64,000 nt of DNA, from contig NZ_JACMYD010000001.1 of NCBI RefSeq assembly GCF_014267345.1, positions 124,001 to 188,000 on the forward strand. The letters run 5' to 3'. This document shows positions 1 through 7,992 of this stretch, piece by piece. Made by a program: the position numbers and the translations under genes. The notes below the pieces were generated by a model. It searched no databases and was not told the DNA's origin. It saw only the letters and a list, made by a program, of their open reading frames with translations. The number at the start of each line of letters is the position of its first letter. Within the stretch, counting starts at the first letter, position 1. This stretch comes from Corynebacterium sp. zg-331 (lineage in GTDB: Bacteria > Actinomycetota > Actinomycetes > Mycobacteriales > Mycobacteriaceae).

Positions 1-1
1 C

Positions 2-979
2 GGCCCCACCCTGACCCTGCTGCAGCACACGGTGGAGGCCTTTGGCATCTATGCCTCCTGGCTGCCGGAGGTGATGTTCTGGGCGGACTCATATCAAAAT
101 AATCCCGGCTGGCAGGGCAAGTGGACGGTGTTTTATTGGGCCTGGACGATCTGCTGGTCGCCCTACGTGGGCATGTTCGTGGCGCGCATCTCCCGGGGGC
201 GCACGGTGCGCGAGTACATCGCGGGCGTGCTGGCCTTGCCCACGATCTTCGTGGTGATCTGGTTTAGCGTCTTTGGGCGCGCGGGCATGGAGCTGGAGCT
301 GGCCGACCCCGGTTACCTGACCATTCCTGCGGTGGAAGAGGGGGACGTGCCCGCGGCGCTCTTTAACTTCCTGGCGCGGTATCCCCTCGCCGGGGTCGTG
401 TCCGGCTTTGCGTTGATGATCATCGTGATCTTCTTTATCACCTCGATCGATTCCGCCGCCCTGGTCAATGACATGTTCGCCACGGGGGAGGAGGAAAAGA
501 CCCCCACCTGGTATCGCGTCTTCTGGGCGGTGATGATCGGGGCGGTGTGCACGGCGCTGCTGCTGATCTCCCCGGAAACGGGCATCGCCTCGCTCCAGGA
601 GGTGGTCATTATCGTGGCTTTCCCCTTCTTCCTCATGCAGTTCGTGATGATGTACTCGCTGCTCAAGGGCATGAGCGACGATGCCGCCGCCACCCGCCTG
701 GTGCGCACTCGCCGCTGGGAGCGTACCGATAGCGCCGAGAAGCTAGAGGAGCACGAAAATCGCCCCGCCCCCGGTTACGATGATGAGGGCAATGCCCTGC
801 CCACCCCGGTGCTGGAGCATGATGACCAGGGCAATATCGTCCTGCCGGGCAACGTGGTCATCGGCGGCGACCTGGGGGTCAAGGGGGAGATGACCGACGA
901 TATGGTCGAGGATTCCCCGCGCGTCAAGGTCATCGAGCAGTCCCGGCCGCATGGCGCACGGGAGTGGGAGGAGCGCTAA
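2..979 (+). CDS. ectP: BCCT-family osmolyte transporter, C-terminal part (5' end outside window)
   Basis: The window opens inside this gene; 325 codons are visible to the TAA. The translation has the tryptophan-rich BCCT signature region (WAWTICWSPYVGMF) followed by several hydrophobic segments, then from about visible residue 215 a hydrophilic, acidic cytosolic tail of about 100 residues. BCCT carriers take up betaine, ectoine or carnitine with sodium or protons under hyperosmotic stress, and such tails often sense osmolality. The neighbouring monooxygenase-brnQ-aecD order matches the C. glutamicum neighbourhood of ectP as I remember it; that synteny is the only reason for the symbol, and BetP or LcoP type is possible. 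It converges on the next gene with a 4-base overlap of the ends. Confidence 0.85.
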   Translation, partial: GPTLTLLQHTVEAFGIYASWLPEVMFWADSYQNNPGWQGKWTVFYWAWTICWSPYVGMFVARISRGRTVREYIAGVLALPTIFVVIWFSVFGRAGMELELADPGYLTIPAVEEGDVPAALFNFLARYPLAGVVSGFALMIIVIFFITSIDSAALVNDMFATGEEEKTPTWYRVFWAVMIGAVCTALLLISPETGIASLQEVVIIVAFPFFLMQFVMMYSLLKGMSDDAAATRLVRTRRWERTDSAEKLEEHENRPAPGYDDEGNALPTPVLEHDDQGNIVLPGNVVIGGDLGVKGEMTDDMVEDSPRVKVIEQSRPHGAREWEER

Positions 980-1989
980 GTGAGATCCCCGGCTTCGCGC
1001 CGGGCAAGGCCCCACGCTTGGGCCAGGATGTCCATCGCGCGGAGGTTCTCCGCCCCGGTGGGCGCCAGCACGGAGATCATGAGCTCGTCAGCCTGGGCCA
1101 GCTGGGAGAAGTCCGCCAGGTAGTCGCGCACCTCGGCGCCGGTGCCCACGGCGCTGTAGTGCAGCATCTCGGCGATCTGCTGCCCGGAGGGGGAGGCCAC
1201 GAGCTGATCCAGGTTGGCGTCGCTGATGTCTCGGTTACCGCGGGCGGCCAGGGTGCGCACTCGCTCGCGCAGCATTTCCCGGTGCTGGCGCTGGGCGTCC
1301 TCGTGGGTGTCGGAGGCGGTCACGTTGACCGCGGCGATCACGTAGGGCTCGCTCAGCCGCGCGGAGGGACGGAAGTTCTCCCGATAATACGCGGTGGCCG
1401 CCCTAAGGTGCGTGGGCGCGAAGTGCGAGGCAAAGGCGTAGGGAAGGCCGAGCTTGGCGGCCAGGGAGGCCCCGAACATGGAGGAACCCAGGATATAGAG
1501 CGGGACGTGGGTCCCGTGTCCGGGAACCGCCTGCACGCCGGGGAGGGGAGATTCCTCGGAGAGGTATCCAGAAAGTTCCGCGACGTCGTGGGGGAAATTC
1601 TCGGCGGCGTGGGCGTCGCGGCGCAGCGCCCGGCCTAGCGTGTGCATGTCGGTGCCGGGGGCGCGCCCCAGGCCGAGGTCGATGCGCCCGGGATAAAGCT
1701 CTTCTAGCATCCCAAACTGCTCCGCTATCACGTAGGGGGAGTGGTTGGGGAGCATCACTCCACCGGCACCCAACCGGATGGAGGAGGTGTGTGCGCCCAC
1801 GTGAGAGATCAATACCGCCGGGGCCGAGGAGGTAATGCTCGGCATGTTGTGGTGCTCGGCGTACCACATCCGGTGAAAACCCAGCGATTCCGCGCGCTGG
1901 GCCAGCTCCACCGAGCGAGCCAGGGAGTCCCGGGGGCGCTCGTTCTCGTGTACGGTGCAAAAGTCAATCAGGGACAGGGAGGGCGCCAC
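976..1989 (-). CDS. LLM-class flavin-dependent oxidoreductase (luciferase-like monooxygenase)
   Basis: This 337-residue protein has the bacterial luciferase-like TIM-barrel pattern: an N-terminal strand with a WYAEHHNMPS motif at residues 42-51, then RIDLGLGRAPG near residue 105, typical of the MsnO8/alkanal monooxygenase-like group. Members use reduced flavin supplied by a separate reductase; the substrate cannot be read from sequence. It lies downstream of brnQ on the same strand (65 bases between), so it may be the distal member of an aecD-brnQ unit, although its role in sulfur or branched-chain amino acid metabolism is only a guess. The family call is firm, the substrate unknown. Confidence 0.88.
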   Translation of the reverse strand: MAPSLSLIDFCTVHENERPRDSLARSVELAQRAESLGFHRMWYAEHHNMPSITSSAPAVLISHVGAHTSSIRLGAGGVMLPNHSPYVIAEQFGMLEELYPGRIDLGLGRAPGTDMHTLGRALRRDAHAAENFPHDVAELSGYLSEESPLPGVQAVPGHGTHVPLYILGSSMFGASLAAKLGLPYAFASHFAPTHLRAATAYYRENFRPSARLSEPYVIAAVNVTASDTHEDAQRQHREMLRERVRTLAARGNRDISDANLDQLVASPSGQQIAEMLHYSAVGTGAEVRDYLADFSQLAQADELMISVLAPTGAENLRAMDILAQAWGLARREAGDLT

Positions 1990-2054
1990 GTAACGATCCT
2001 TCGTGCGGTCGGTTGCTTTCTATGCCGCCTCCCACAACGCCCGGGTGGGTCGGA

Positions 2055-3404
2055 TCATTCCGCGGCCACGGGGGACTCCTCCACCCAGGAGGCGCGACGC
2101 GGCTTTGCGACGTCGAGGATCGCACCGATGACCGCTCCCGCTACGGTGGGCAGCACCCAGGCCAGACCCTGCTCGGCCAAGGGAGCCCAGTCCACCAGGG
2201 GAGACACCGCGGTGAGCCCGAGATCGGCCAGGGTGGTCAGGGCGGAGCACACCACGGCGACCCAGATGGCGATGAGGAAGGTGCGCACCAGGTGCACTCG
2301 GCGACGCGCGAGCGGTTCGACGAGGGTGAGCAGGATGAGGGTGATGGCGGGCGGGTAGATGAAGGTGATGATGGGGGCGGCCACGCTGAGCACCGTTTCC
2401 AGGCCCATGGTGGCCATGGCAAAGGACATCAGGGCGAAGATGACCGCCCACATCCGGTAGCTGATGCTGGGCAGGAGATATTCGAAGAATTCGCTGGTGG
2501 CGGCGATGAGGCCCACCGCCGTGGTCATGCAGGCCAGCAACACGATGGCGCCGAAGAGCACCTGGCCGGGGGTGCCCATCGTCAGCTGCGCGGCGCTTGA
2601 CAGCAGCCCGGCGCCATCGGCGTAGGAGGTCGGGTCGGGGATGTGGTGGCCGATCAGGCCCAACCCGATGTAGATCGCCCCGAGCAGCGCGCCCGCGCCG
2701 AGCCCGGCGATAATGGTGCCGCGCACCAAGGGGGTACCCTCGCGCACCCCCTTGTAGCGCAGGGAGGAGATGACCACGATGCCGAAGGCCAGGGCGGCGA
2801 TCGAATCCATCGTGAGGTACCCCTCCAGCAGACCAGTGGTGGCGGGGGAGGCGGCGTACTTATCCGCCGGGGCCATCTCCTCCCCATGGAAGGTGCTTAA
2901 CGAGAGCGCCACCAGCACCACCAGCAGGATCAGCAGCACGGGGGTGAGATATTTGCCCAGGTTGTCCACGATCTTGCCGGGCTTGTAGGCCAGCGCCAGG
3001 GCCACGCCGAAGAACACAGCATTAAAGAGCGCGGAGGTGGCAAGGGAGTTCCATCCCGTTAGTGGCTGAATGGCGGTGGAATAGCTCACCGCGCCGGTGC
3101 GCGGCAGGGCGTAGAAAGCGCCGATGGAAAGGTAAGCCAGAATAGAGAAAACCAAACCAAAAACCACCCCGCCGCGATTGGCGAGGTCGCGCACGTTGCG
3201 CCCGGAGATGGCGATGGCAATGGTGGCCAGCACCGGCAGCACCACGCTGGTGGCCAGGAAGCCGAGAATGGCGGGGGTGAAACTGGTGCCGGCCTCCACC
3301 CCCAGCATGGCGGGGAAGATGAGGTTGCCCGCCCCAAAGAACATCGAAAACAGCATGAATGCCGTCACGATGAGGGTCATGGGGGAAGATTGATCTCTGG
3401 TCAT
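2055..3404 (-). CDS. brnQ: Branched-chain amino acid:cation symporter BrnQ
   Basis: A 449-residue polytopic membrane protein with about twelve hydrophobic segments. The N-terminus carries the LIVCS-family signature (FFGAGNLIFPAMLG) close to residues 21-34. BrnQ takes up isoleucine, leucine and valine with sodium, and in C. glutamicum also methionine. It starts 44 bases downstream of aecD on the same strand, which strongly suggests one transcript, so it would share the McbR-type operator upstream of aecD. Length and topology are normal for the family. Confidence 0.95.
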   Translation of the reverse strand: MTRDQSSPMTLIVTAFMLFSMFFGAGNLIFPAMLGVEAGTSFTPAILGFLATSVVLPVLATIAIAISGRNVRDLANRGGVVFGLVFSILAYLSIGAFYALPRTGAVSYSTAIQPLTGWNSLATSALFNAVFFGVALALAYKPGKIVDNLGKYLTPVLLILLVVLVALSLSTFHGEEMAPADKYAASPATTGLLEGYLTMDSIAALAFGIVVISSLRYKGVREGTPLVRGTIIAGLGAGALLGAIYIGLGLIGHHIPDPTSYADGAGLLSSAAQLTMGTPGQVLFGAIVLLACMTTAVGLIAATSEFFEYLLPSISYRMWAVIFALMSFAMATMGLETVLSVAAPIITFIYPPAITLILLTLVEPLARRRVHLVRTFLIAIWVAVVCSALTTLADLGLTAVSPLVDWAPLAEQGLAWVLPTVAGAVIGAILDVAKPRRASWVEESPVAAE

Positions 3405-3448
3405 GAGGTCACCTGTTCTTTAAGCAGGGAGCAAGAATAGGAAATACA

Positions 3449-4585
3449 TTACCCGTGGTGCTGTGACCCCAGGGCAAGACGGTGCACAATGTCCTCCAGG
3501 TTTTCTCGCGAGGTGGCAAAGTTCAGCCGGGCGTGGCCTTCTCCGCCGGGGCCGAAGTGTCGCCCGTCGTTGAGGGCCACTCGGCCGTGGCGCAGCAGGT
3601 GCCCCGCCGGATCGTCCGTGGCACCCAGCGCGGTCTCGCGGAAATCCAGCCACATGAGGTAGGTGGCCTTAGGCCGGGCGATCCGCAGGCCGGGGATGCG
3701 TCGCGGCAGCTCCTCGACGAGCCAATCGCGGTGGTCACGCAGGCAGGCCACCTGCCGATCGAGAAACTCCTCGCCGTGGCGGTAGCACGCTGCGGCGGCA
3801 AACACGCCTAGGGTTCCCACGCCATCCTTAACCACCGGGTTTAATCCGCGCCAAACGCGCAGGTCGTCGGGGTTGCTCAGGATCATCTGGGCGCACTTGA
3901 GGCCCGCGATGTTCCACGCCTTGGAGGTGGCGGTGACGGTCACGCAGGTCTGCGCGGCCTCGTCCGAGAGACCGGCGGCGGCGACGTGATCGCCGTCGAG
4001 TACCAGCGGGGCGTGAATCTCGTCCACGAGCACCCTGGCGCCGTGGCGTTGCGCCAGGGCCACCAGGTCGTGCAGGAACTCCTCGTCGAAGGTGTACCCC
4101 AGCGGGTTATGGGGCGAACACAACAGTATCGAGCCCGCGCCCTGGGCGAAGGCACGCTCGATCTCGTCGAGATCCAGCCCGCCGCGGGCGTCCACGTCGA
4201 CCCGTTCGCGTCCGGCGGCATCCGGGATACTTAAAAAGGGAGGGTAGGCGGGGGTGGGTACCACCACGGGGGAATCGGGGCGGGTGAAAAACTGTACGGC
4301 TAGGGTCAGGCCGCGCACTACATCGGGCACCTCCACGATGGATTCGGGGTCGGGCCGCCAGCCGTAGCGGTGCTCGGAGAAATCCGCTAGCGCCTCGGGG
4401 ACCTCCGAGGTTGCGGGGGTATAACCGAAGGACTCCGCCGCCACGCGTTGGGCGATGGCCTCCTTGACGGCGGGGCAGGTGCTAAAGTCCGACTCCGCGA
4501 TCCATGCGGGCAGGACGTCGTCGGGGTAGGCCGTCCACTTGCGGGTGCGGCGGGTGCGCAGGGTATCAAGATCGGGTGTGTGCAT
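3449..4585 (-). CDS. aecD: PLP-dependent C-S lyase (cystathionine beta-lyase, AecD/MalY/PatB type)
   Basis: This 378-residue fold-type I aminotransferase-like enzyme starts with the MalY/PatB-type WTAYPDDVLPAWIAESDF segment. It has the substrate-loop SPHNPLGYTF, a DEIHAPL segment with the cofactor aspartate, and the Schiff-base lysine in TATSKAWNIAG near residue 225. It cleaves cystathionine to homocysteine, pyruvate and ammonia in methionine synthesis and can also degrade S-aminoethylcysteine. It is the first gene of the aecD-brnQ pair. A TACCCT -10 box lies 8 bases before the ATG, so the mRNA is probably leaderless or nearly so. Confidence 0.93.
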   Translation of the reverse strand: MHTPDLDTLRTRRTRKWTAYPDDVLPAWIAESDFSTCPAVKEAIAQRVAAESFGYTPATSEVPEALADFSEHRYGWRPDPESIVEVPDVVRGLTLAVQFFTRPDSPVVVPTPAYPPFLSIPDAAGRERVDVDARGGLDLDEIERAFAQGAGSILLCSPHNPLGYTFDEEFLHDLVALAQRHGARVLVDEIHAPLVLDGDHVAAAGLSDEAAQTCVTVTATSKAWNIAGLKCAQMILSNPDDLRVWRGLNPVVKDGVGTLGVFAAAACYRHGEEFLDRQVACLRDHRDWLVEELPRRIPGLRIARPKATYLMWLDFRETALGATDDPAGHLLRHGRVALNDGRHFGPGGEGHARLNFATSRENLEDIVHRLALGSQHHG

Positions 4586-4593
4586 GGTGATCT

Positions 4594-4599
4594 AGGGTA
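4594..4599 (-). promoter_or_regulatory. Predicted -10 box of aecD-brnQ
   Basis: Read on the minus strand, TACCCT ends 8 bases before the aecD ATG. This fits the TANNNT pattern of corynebacterial housekeeping promoters and predicts a start at or next to the initiation codon. The expected -35 region falls at the McbR-like palindrome. Confidence 0.55.
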
Positions 4600-4620
4600 G
4601 CCCCTCGCTCCGACTTTTAC

Positions 4621-4636
4621 TAGACCAAGCGGTCTA
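4621..4636. promoter_or_regulatory. McbR-type operator upstream of aecD-brnQ
   Basis: The sequence TAGACCAAGCGGTCTA is an inverted repeat that matches the C. glutamicum McbR consensus TAGAC-N6-GTCTA exactly. McbR is a TetR-type repressor of methionine and cysteine genes. The site is 36-51 bases before the aecD start and overlaps the predicted -35 region, a good position for repression. It also sits immediately beyond the stop codon of the upstream ABC transporter gene. Confidence 0.72.
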
Positions 4637-4637
4637 T

Positions 4638-6515
4638 TTATTCATCGCCCTCCTCCTGTTCCTCCGCGAACTCCCGGAATCCAAAGCGGGCGAGGCGGCG
4701 GCGATCGGCCTCCGAGTCTGAGGACGTCAAAGCCAAAAGCTGGCTGTAAATACCGCCCGAGACCGCCAGCTGCGCGGGCGTGCCTACCTCGTCGATGCGG
4801 CCGCGATCGAGGGTGATGATGGTATCCACGTCCGCGATGGTGGACAGCCGGTGCGCGATCATCAAGGTGGTGCGCCCCGCCATGAGTTCGTTCAAGCCCG
4901 CCTGCACCGCGCGTTCCGCTCGGGTATCCAGGGCGGAGGTGGCCTCGTCCAGAACCAGGATCGGGGCGTCCTTGAGCATGGTTCGCGCCACCGCGATGCG
5001 CTGTTTTTGTCCTCCGGAAAGTCGCAGGCCCCGCTCGCCGATCACGGTCTCGTAGCCGTCCGGGAATGCCATGATGAAGTCGTGGGCATGGGCGCGCCGG
5101 GCCACGGCCTCGATCTCCTCGTCGCTGGCGTCCGGGCGGGCATACGCGATGTTCTCTCGAATCGTGCCGGAAAACAGATTTGGTTCCTGGAACACTACGC
5201 CTACCGACGCCCGCAGGGCCTGCCCGCTGACATCCGCCACGTTGTGGCCGCCTACGAATAATGCGCCGCGGGTGGGCCGATACAGGCCCAAGAGAAGGTG
5301 AACGATGGTGGATTTTCCTCCCCCCGATTCCCCGACCAGGGCCACCCGCTGACCCGGAGAAAGGCAAAAGGACAGGGAATCCAACACCGGTTTGTTCGCC
5401 TCGTAGGAAAAGGACACGTCGCGGAACTCGATCATCGGCCGGCCCTCGATGGGAACAAGCGCATGCGTCGGGGTGAGATCCAGGCGCGGAACGTCATTGC
5501 TGGCGGCGGCCGCTACGATCTCCTTTGTGGCCGTGGATTCCGGCTCCTGGGACATGACCTCAAAGTAATCCCGCGACCCCGCGATGGCCCGTTGGGCGGA
5601 ATCCACGATCCAGCTCATCATGAACACCGGCTGGCGGGCCATGTTCACCAACTGGATCAGCATGACCATATCGCCCAGGGAAAACAACCCGTGCAGCGTA
5701 CGATAAAAAATCAGCGTGTACATACCCAGGAAGATGGTGTTCATCGCGGCGCCGCGCAGCGTGTCCATCGAATGCCAAAACCGCGACTGTTCGCGCGTGA
5801 GCGCGACGGTGCTGCCGTAATGCCGGGCAAAGGAATCAAGTTCCCGTGGCTCGGAGACAAAGGACTTGGCTACCTTCACCTGGCCAATGACCTCTGCGAA
5901 CCGCCCGCCAGCCCTATCCATGTGCTCATTCTTGGCCTTCTCGATGCGCTGCCAGCGCTTGCTGGTCAGGGCCGTGAGCCACATATACAGCGGGAAAAGT
6001 GCGGCCAACAGCAGTGCCAGCGGCCAGTAGCACCAGCCGCAGATGCTTAACACCGCGCCCACCGTGACCAGCATAGGAAAAAAATTATTGGAAAAAGACT
6101 GCAGGAATTGGGTGATCGAGGAGATGGAGCGATCCAGCCGCGCGATGATTGCGCCCGTGGCCTGCGCGTCAAAATAGCTCTGCGGCAAGGCCAGCAGCTG
6201 GGAAAAATAACGCGTGGAAAGGATCTGACGCATCCGTGCCGCCATCATGTCACCGACGTAACCGCCAATATTATTCATCAGCGTATAGCCCAGCTCGGCG
6301 GCAAACAGGGCCAGCGCTAACCACAGGATCCGCTCGACCACGGCCGGAGTCGCTCCCGACCCACCCACGGCCGCCACGATCGTATCCGTGGTGTGCTTGA
6401 GGATGAACGGAAACGCCAGGGACAACACCGCGCGGATAACGGCGGTGACGATAATCCCCAGGTAATACGGCCACAGTGCCGAGGTGCTGCGCAGGATACG
6501 GGATAAGGACTGCAC
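4638..6515 (-). CDS. ABC exporter, fused transmembrane and ATPase domains
   Basis: This 625-residue protein has an N-terminal ABC type-1 exporter membrane domain with about six helices in residues 1-310, then a complete ATPase domain: Walker A GESGGGKS, Q-loop VVFQEPNLFSGT, signature LSGGQKQRIAVAR, Walker B ILVLDEATSALD and the switch histidine in IAHRLSTI. It is a half-transporter expected to work as a dimer at the plasma membrane; the cargo (lipid, peptide or drug) is not readable. The start is a GTG preceded by CCGGAGG. The 52-base gap to aecD holds that gene's promoter and operator, so the two are probably regulated separately. Confidence 0.92.
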   Translation of the reverse strand: MQSLSRILRSTSALWPYYLGIIVTAVIRAVLSLAFPFILKHTTDTIVAAVGGSGATPAVVERILWLALALFAAELGYTLMNNIGGYVGDMMAARMRQILSTRYFSQLLALPQSYFDAQATGAIIARLDRSISSITQFLQSFSNNFFPMLVTVGAVLSICGWCYWPLALLLAALFPLYMWLTALTSKRWQRIEKAKNEHMDRAGGRFAEVIGQVKVAKSFVSEPRELDSFARHYGSTVALTREQSRFWHSMDTLRGAAMNTIFLGMYTLIFYRTLHGLFSLGDMVMLIQLVNMARQPVFMMSWIVDSAQRAIAGSRDYFEVMSQEPESTATKEIVAAAASNDVPRLDLTPTHALVPIEGRPMIEFRDVSFSYEANKPVLDSLSFCLSPGQRVALVGESGGGKSTIVHLLLGLYRPTRGALFVGGHNVADVSGQALRASVGVVFQEPNLFSGTIRENIAYARPDASDEEIEAVARRAHAHDFIMAFPDGYETVIGERGLRLSGGQKQRIAVARTMLKDAPILVLDEATSALDTRAERAVQAGLNELMAGRTTLMIAHRLSTIADVDTIITLDRGRIDEVGTPAQLAVSGGIYSQLLALTSSDSEADRRRLARFGFREFAEEQEEGDE

Positions 6516-6584
6516 GCAAAAGCCTCCGGAAGAAAACTCAGGGAATCGGTGCGGGGCGCACCAGGGCGACCATTATGCCATCGC

Positions 6585-6615
6585 TTGCCGCGGGTACCCG
6601 ATACTTGGTTACAAT
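6585..6615 (+). promoter_or_regulatory. Predicted promoter of the small lipoprotein gene
   Basis: A TTGCCG hexamer at 6585-6590 and TACAAT at 6610-6615 are separated by 19 bases. The -10 matches the corynebacterial TANAAT form. It leads to a leader of about 45 bases before the GTG at 6666. Confidence 0.45.
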
Positions 6616-6665
6616 CGAACGCTGATAAGCCAATACCGCAACGGCAGGAAGGCGCAAGGGCCGAC

Positions 6666-7190
6666 GTGAAGAAGAAAACAACCATCGCCCTCGGGGGACT
6701 GGCGCTGTGCTGCACGCTGGCACTGACGGCCTGCTCCGCAGGCAGCGAGGGAAAGGTGGGCGACCCCGAGGGATCCATCGAGGTGACCACCTCCGAAACC
6801 CCCGCCTACCAGCCCCGCGACGTGGATACCATCGTCACGAATAACAAGGCGGAACCCGTGGTGGACACCGGCCTCAACGTGCGCTGGCACATGCAAGGCA
6901 CCGTGGGAGGCGACGCTGGGGGATCCATCATCACCGTGGAGATCACCAATCTCAACGACGTACCCATCCCCCCGGACGCCATCGGTGACCCGATCTTAAC
7001 CATCAACGGCGGCACCACCGTGGATCGGCTCGACGCGGCTGCCTCCGGAGTGGGAGGCCAAGACGGCCTCGACCGCCCGCTTGGGGCCCACGCCACCACC
7101 AACCTGCGCTATGCCTTCGACGTCGCTCCGGGCAACCTCTACAACGCCGCTTTTGAGATCGGCAACGTCAAATTCGAGGGAAGGCTCTAG
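6666..7190 (+). CDS. Small secreted lipoprotein of unknown function
   Basis: I place the start at the GTG at 6666, preceded by AGGAAGG, because it opens directly into a lipoprotein signal peptide (basic start, hydrophobic core, lipobox LTAC with the cysteine near residue 22). The open frame upstream of this is not convincing. The mature part (about 150 residues) is rich in beta-strand-like segments such as SIITVEITNLNDVPI, resembling extracellular immunoglobulin-like (DUF4352-type) domains; that resemblance is weak. Product length is 174 residues. It is monocistronic: its own promoter lies before it and a strong terminator follows. Confidence 0.8.
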   Translation: MKKKTTIALGGLALCCTLALTACSAGSEGKVGDPEGSIEVTTSETPAYQPRDVDTIVTNNKAEPVVDTGLNVRWHMQGTVGGDAGGSIITVEITNLNDVPIPPDAIGDPILTINGGTTVDRLDAAASGVGGQDGLDRPLGAHATTNLRYAFDVAPGNLYNAAFEIGNVKFEGRL

Positions 7191-7216
7191 GTACCAGTCG
7201 ACGAACGGGAACGTAG

Positions 7217-7251
7217 CGGGTATCGCCGGAGTCTGGCGATACCCGTTTTTT
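7217..7251 (+). terminator. Rho-independent terminator
   Basis: The arms CGGGTATCGCC and GGCGATACCCG form a perfect 11-bp stem with a 7-base loop, followed at once by six T residues. It ends the lipoprotein transcript and insulates the DUF3558/PPE-like cassette downstream. Confidence 0.93.
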
Positions 7252-7366
7252 ATGGAAAAAATCTCCGGGAACCGGACGGTACACGGTGGAGTCTAAGTAG
7301 AACGTGGGCGCGGGCATAGCTGTGGCGCTCACGGACAGACCACCAACCGTGATGGAGGTTCTCGCT

Positions 7367-7990
7367 ATGGCACTATCTGCGCTGTGCCGTGCACTGATGG
7401 CGCTACTGCTCATTCTGGGGATTGGGGTTGCGGCGTCGTGTTCGGCTGCACCGGAGCACGCCGCTGATAGCGCTGCTACGGCCTCCGCGACCACTGCAAC
7501 GCGCGCAGCGGCTCAGCGTGGCGATGAAAAGCACGGCGGTCTGCCGTTCGAAGTGGGGGAATGGGATCTCAATGACCCCAACTTCCGATTCTTTGACCCA
7601 TGTACGGAGATACCGGCAGAGGTATTTATGGAGGCGGGGTTGGGGGAGAAGATCGGGGAGGTAAATTTTCCCGAAGGTAATTATTCTACTTGCTTTTTTC
7701 GTGTTAGTTTATCGGGGGATGTGGGTGGGGAATTGTCTGTTTCTATATTCTCTGACCTTGTAAGGAAAGATAAGTATAAGGATTCGAGGATTGCGGTATT
7801 GGAGGATGCTGATGCTCGAGGTATGTCTCTGGTGAGGGATTTGAATTCCCCTGAAGGTTCGTGTGCTACTTCCATGGTAACCAATCGTGGTAGGTGGGGT
7901 GTTGATGTTGCTTCCGTGTATGGCATCCAAGATGGGGCAGTGTGTGACCATGCGAAGGAAATCCATAATAAAATCATTGAGAGGATTTAA
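7367..7990 (+). CDS. DUF3558-family lipoprotein
   Basis: The ATG at 7367 follows GGAGG by 8 bases and opens a lipoprotein signal (hydrophobic core, then VAASC with the cysteine near residue 26), so I prefer it to upstream in-frame starts. The mature domain has the DUF3558 pattern: FFDPCTEIP, a second cysteine in YSTCFFRVS, and cysteines near GSCATS and AVCDHAKE, probably forming two disulfides. DUF3558 proteins are mycobacterial/actinobacterial surface lipoproteins of unknown function. The 3' half (about 7660-7990) is clearly AT-rich with A/T third positions unlike the flanks, suggesting transfer. It is followed after 2 bases by the PPE-like gene, whose ribosome site lies inside its end, so the two are coupled. 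Confidence 0.83.
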   Translation: MALSALCRALMALLLILGIGVAASCSAAPEHAADSAATASATTATRAAAQRGDEKHGGLPFEVGEWDLNDPNFRFFDPCTEIPAEVFMEAGLGEKIGEVNFPEGNYSTCFFRVSLSGDVGGELSVSIFSDLVRKDKYKDSRIAVLEDADARGMSLVRDLNSPEGSCATSMVTNRGRWGVDVASVYGIQDGAVCDHAKEIHNKIIERI

Positions 7991-7992
7991 CT

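Noticed and set aside
4638..4640. Operator at 4621-4636 as a regulator of the ABC exporter
   Set aside because: It lies after the exporter stop codon; only aecD can be its promoter target.
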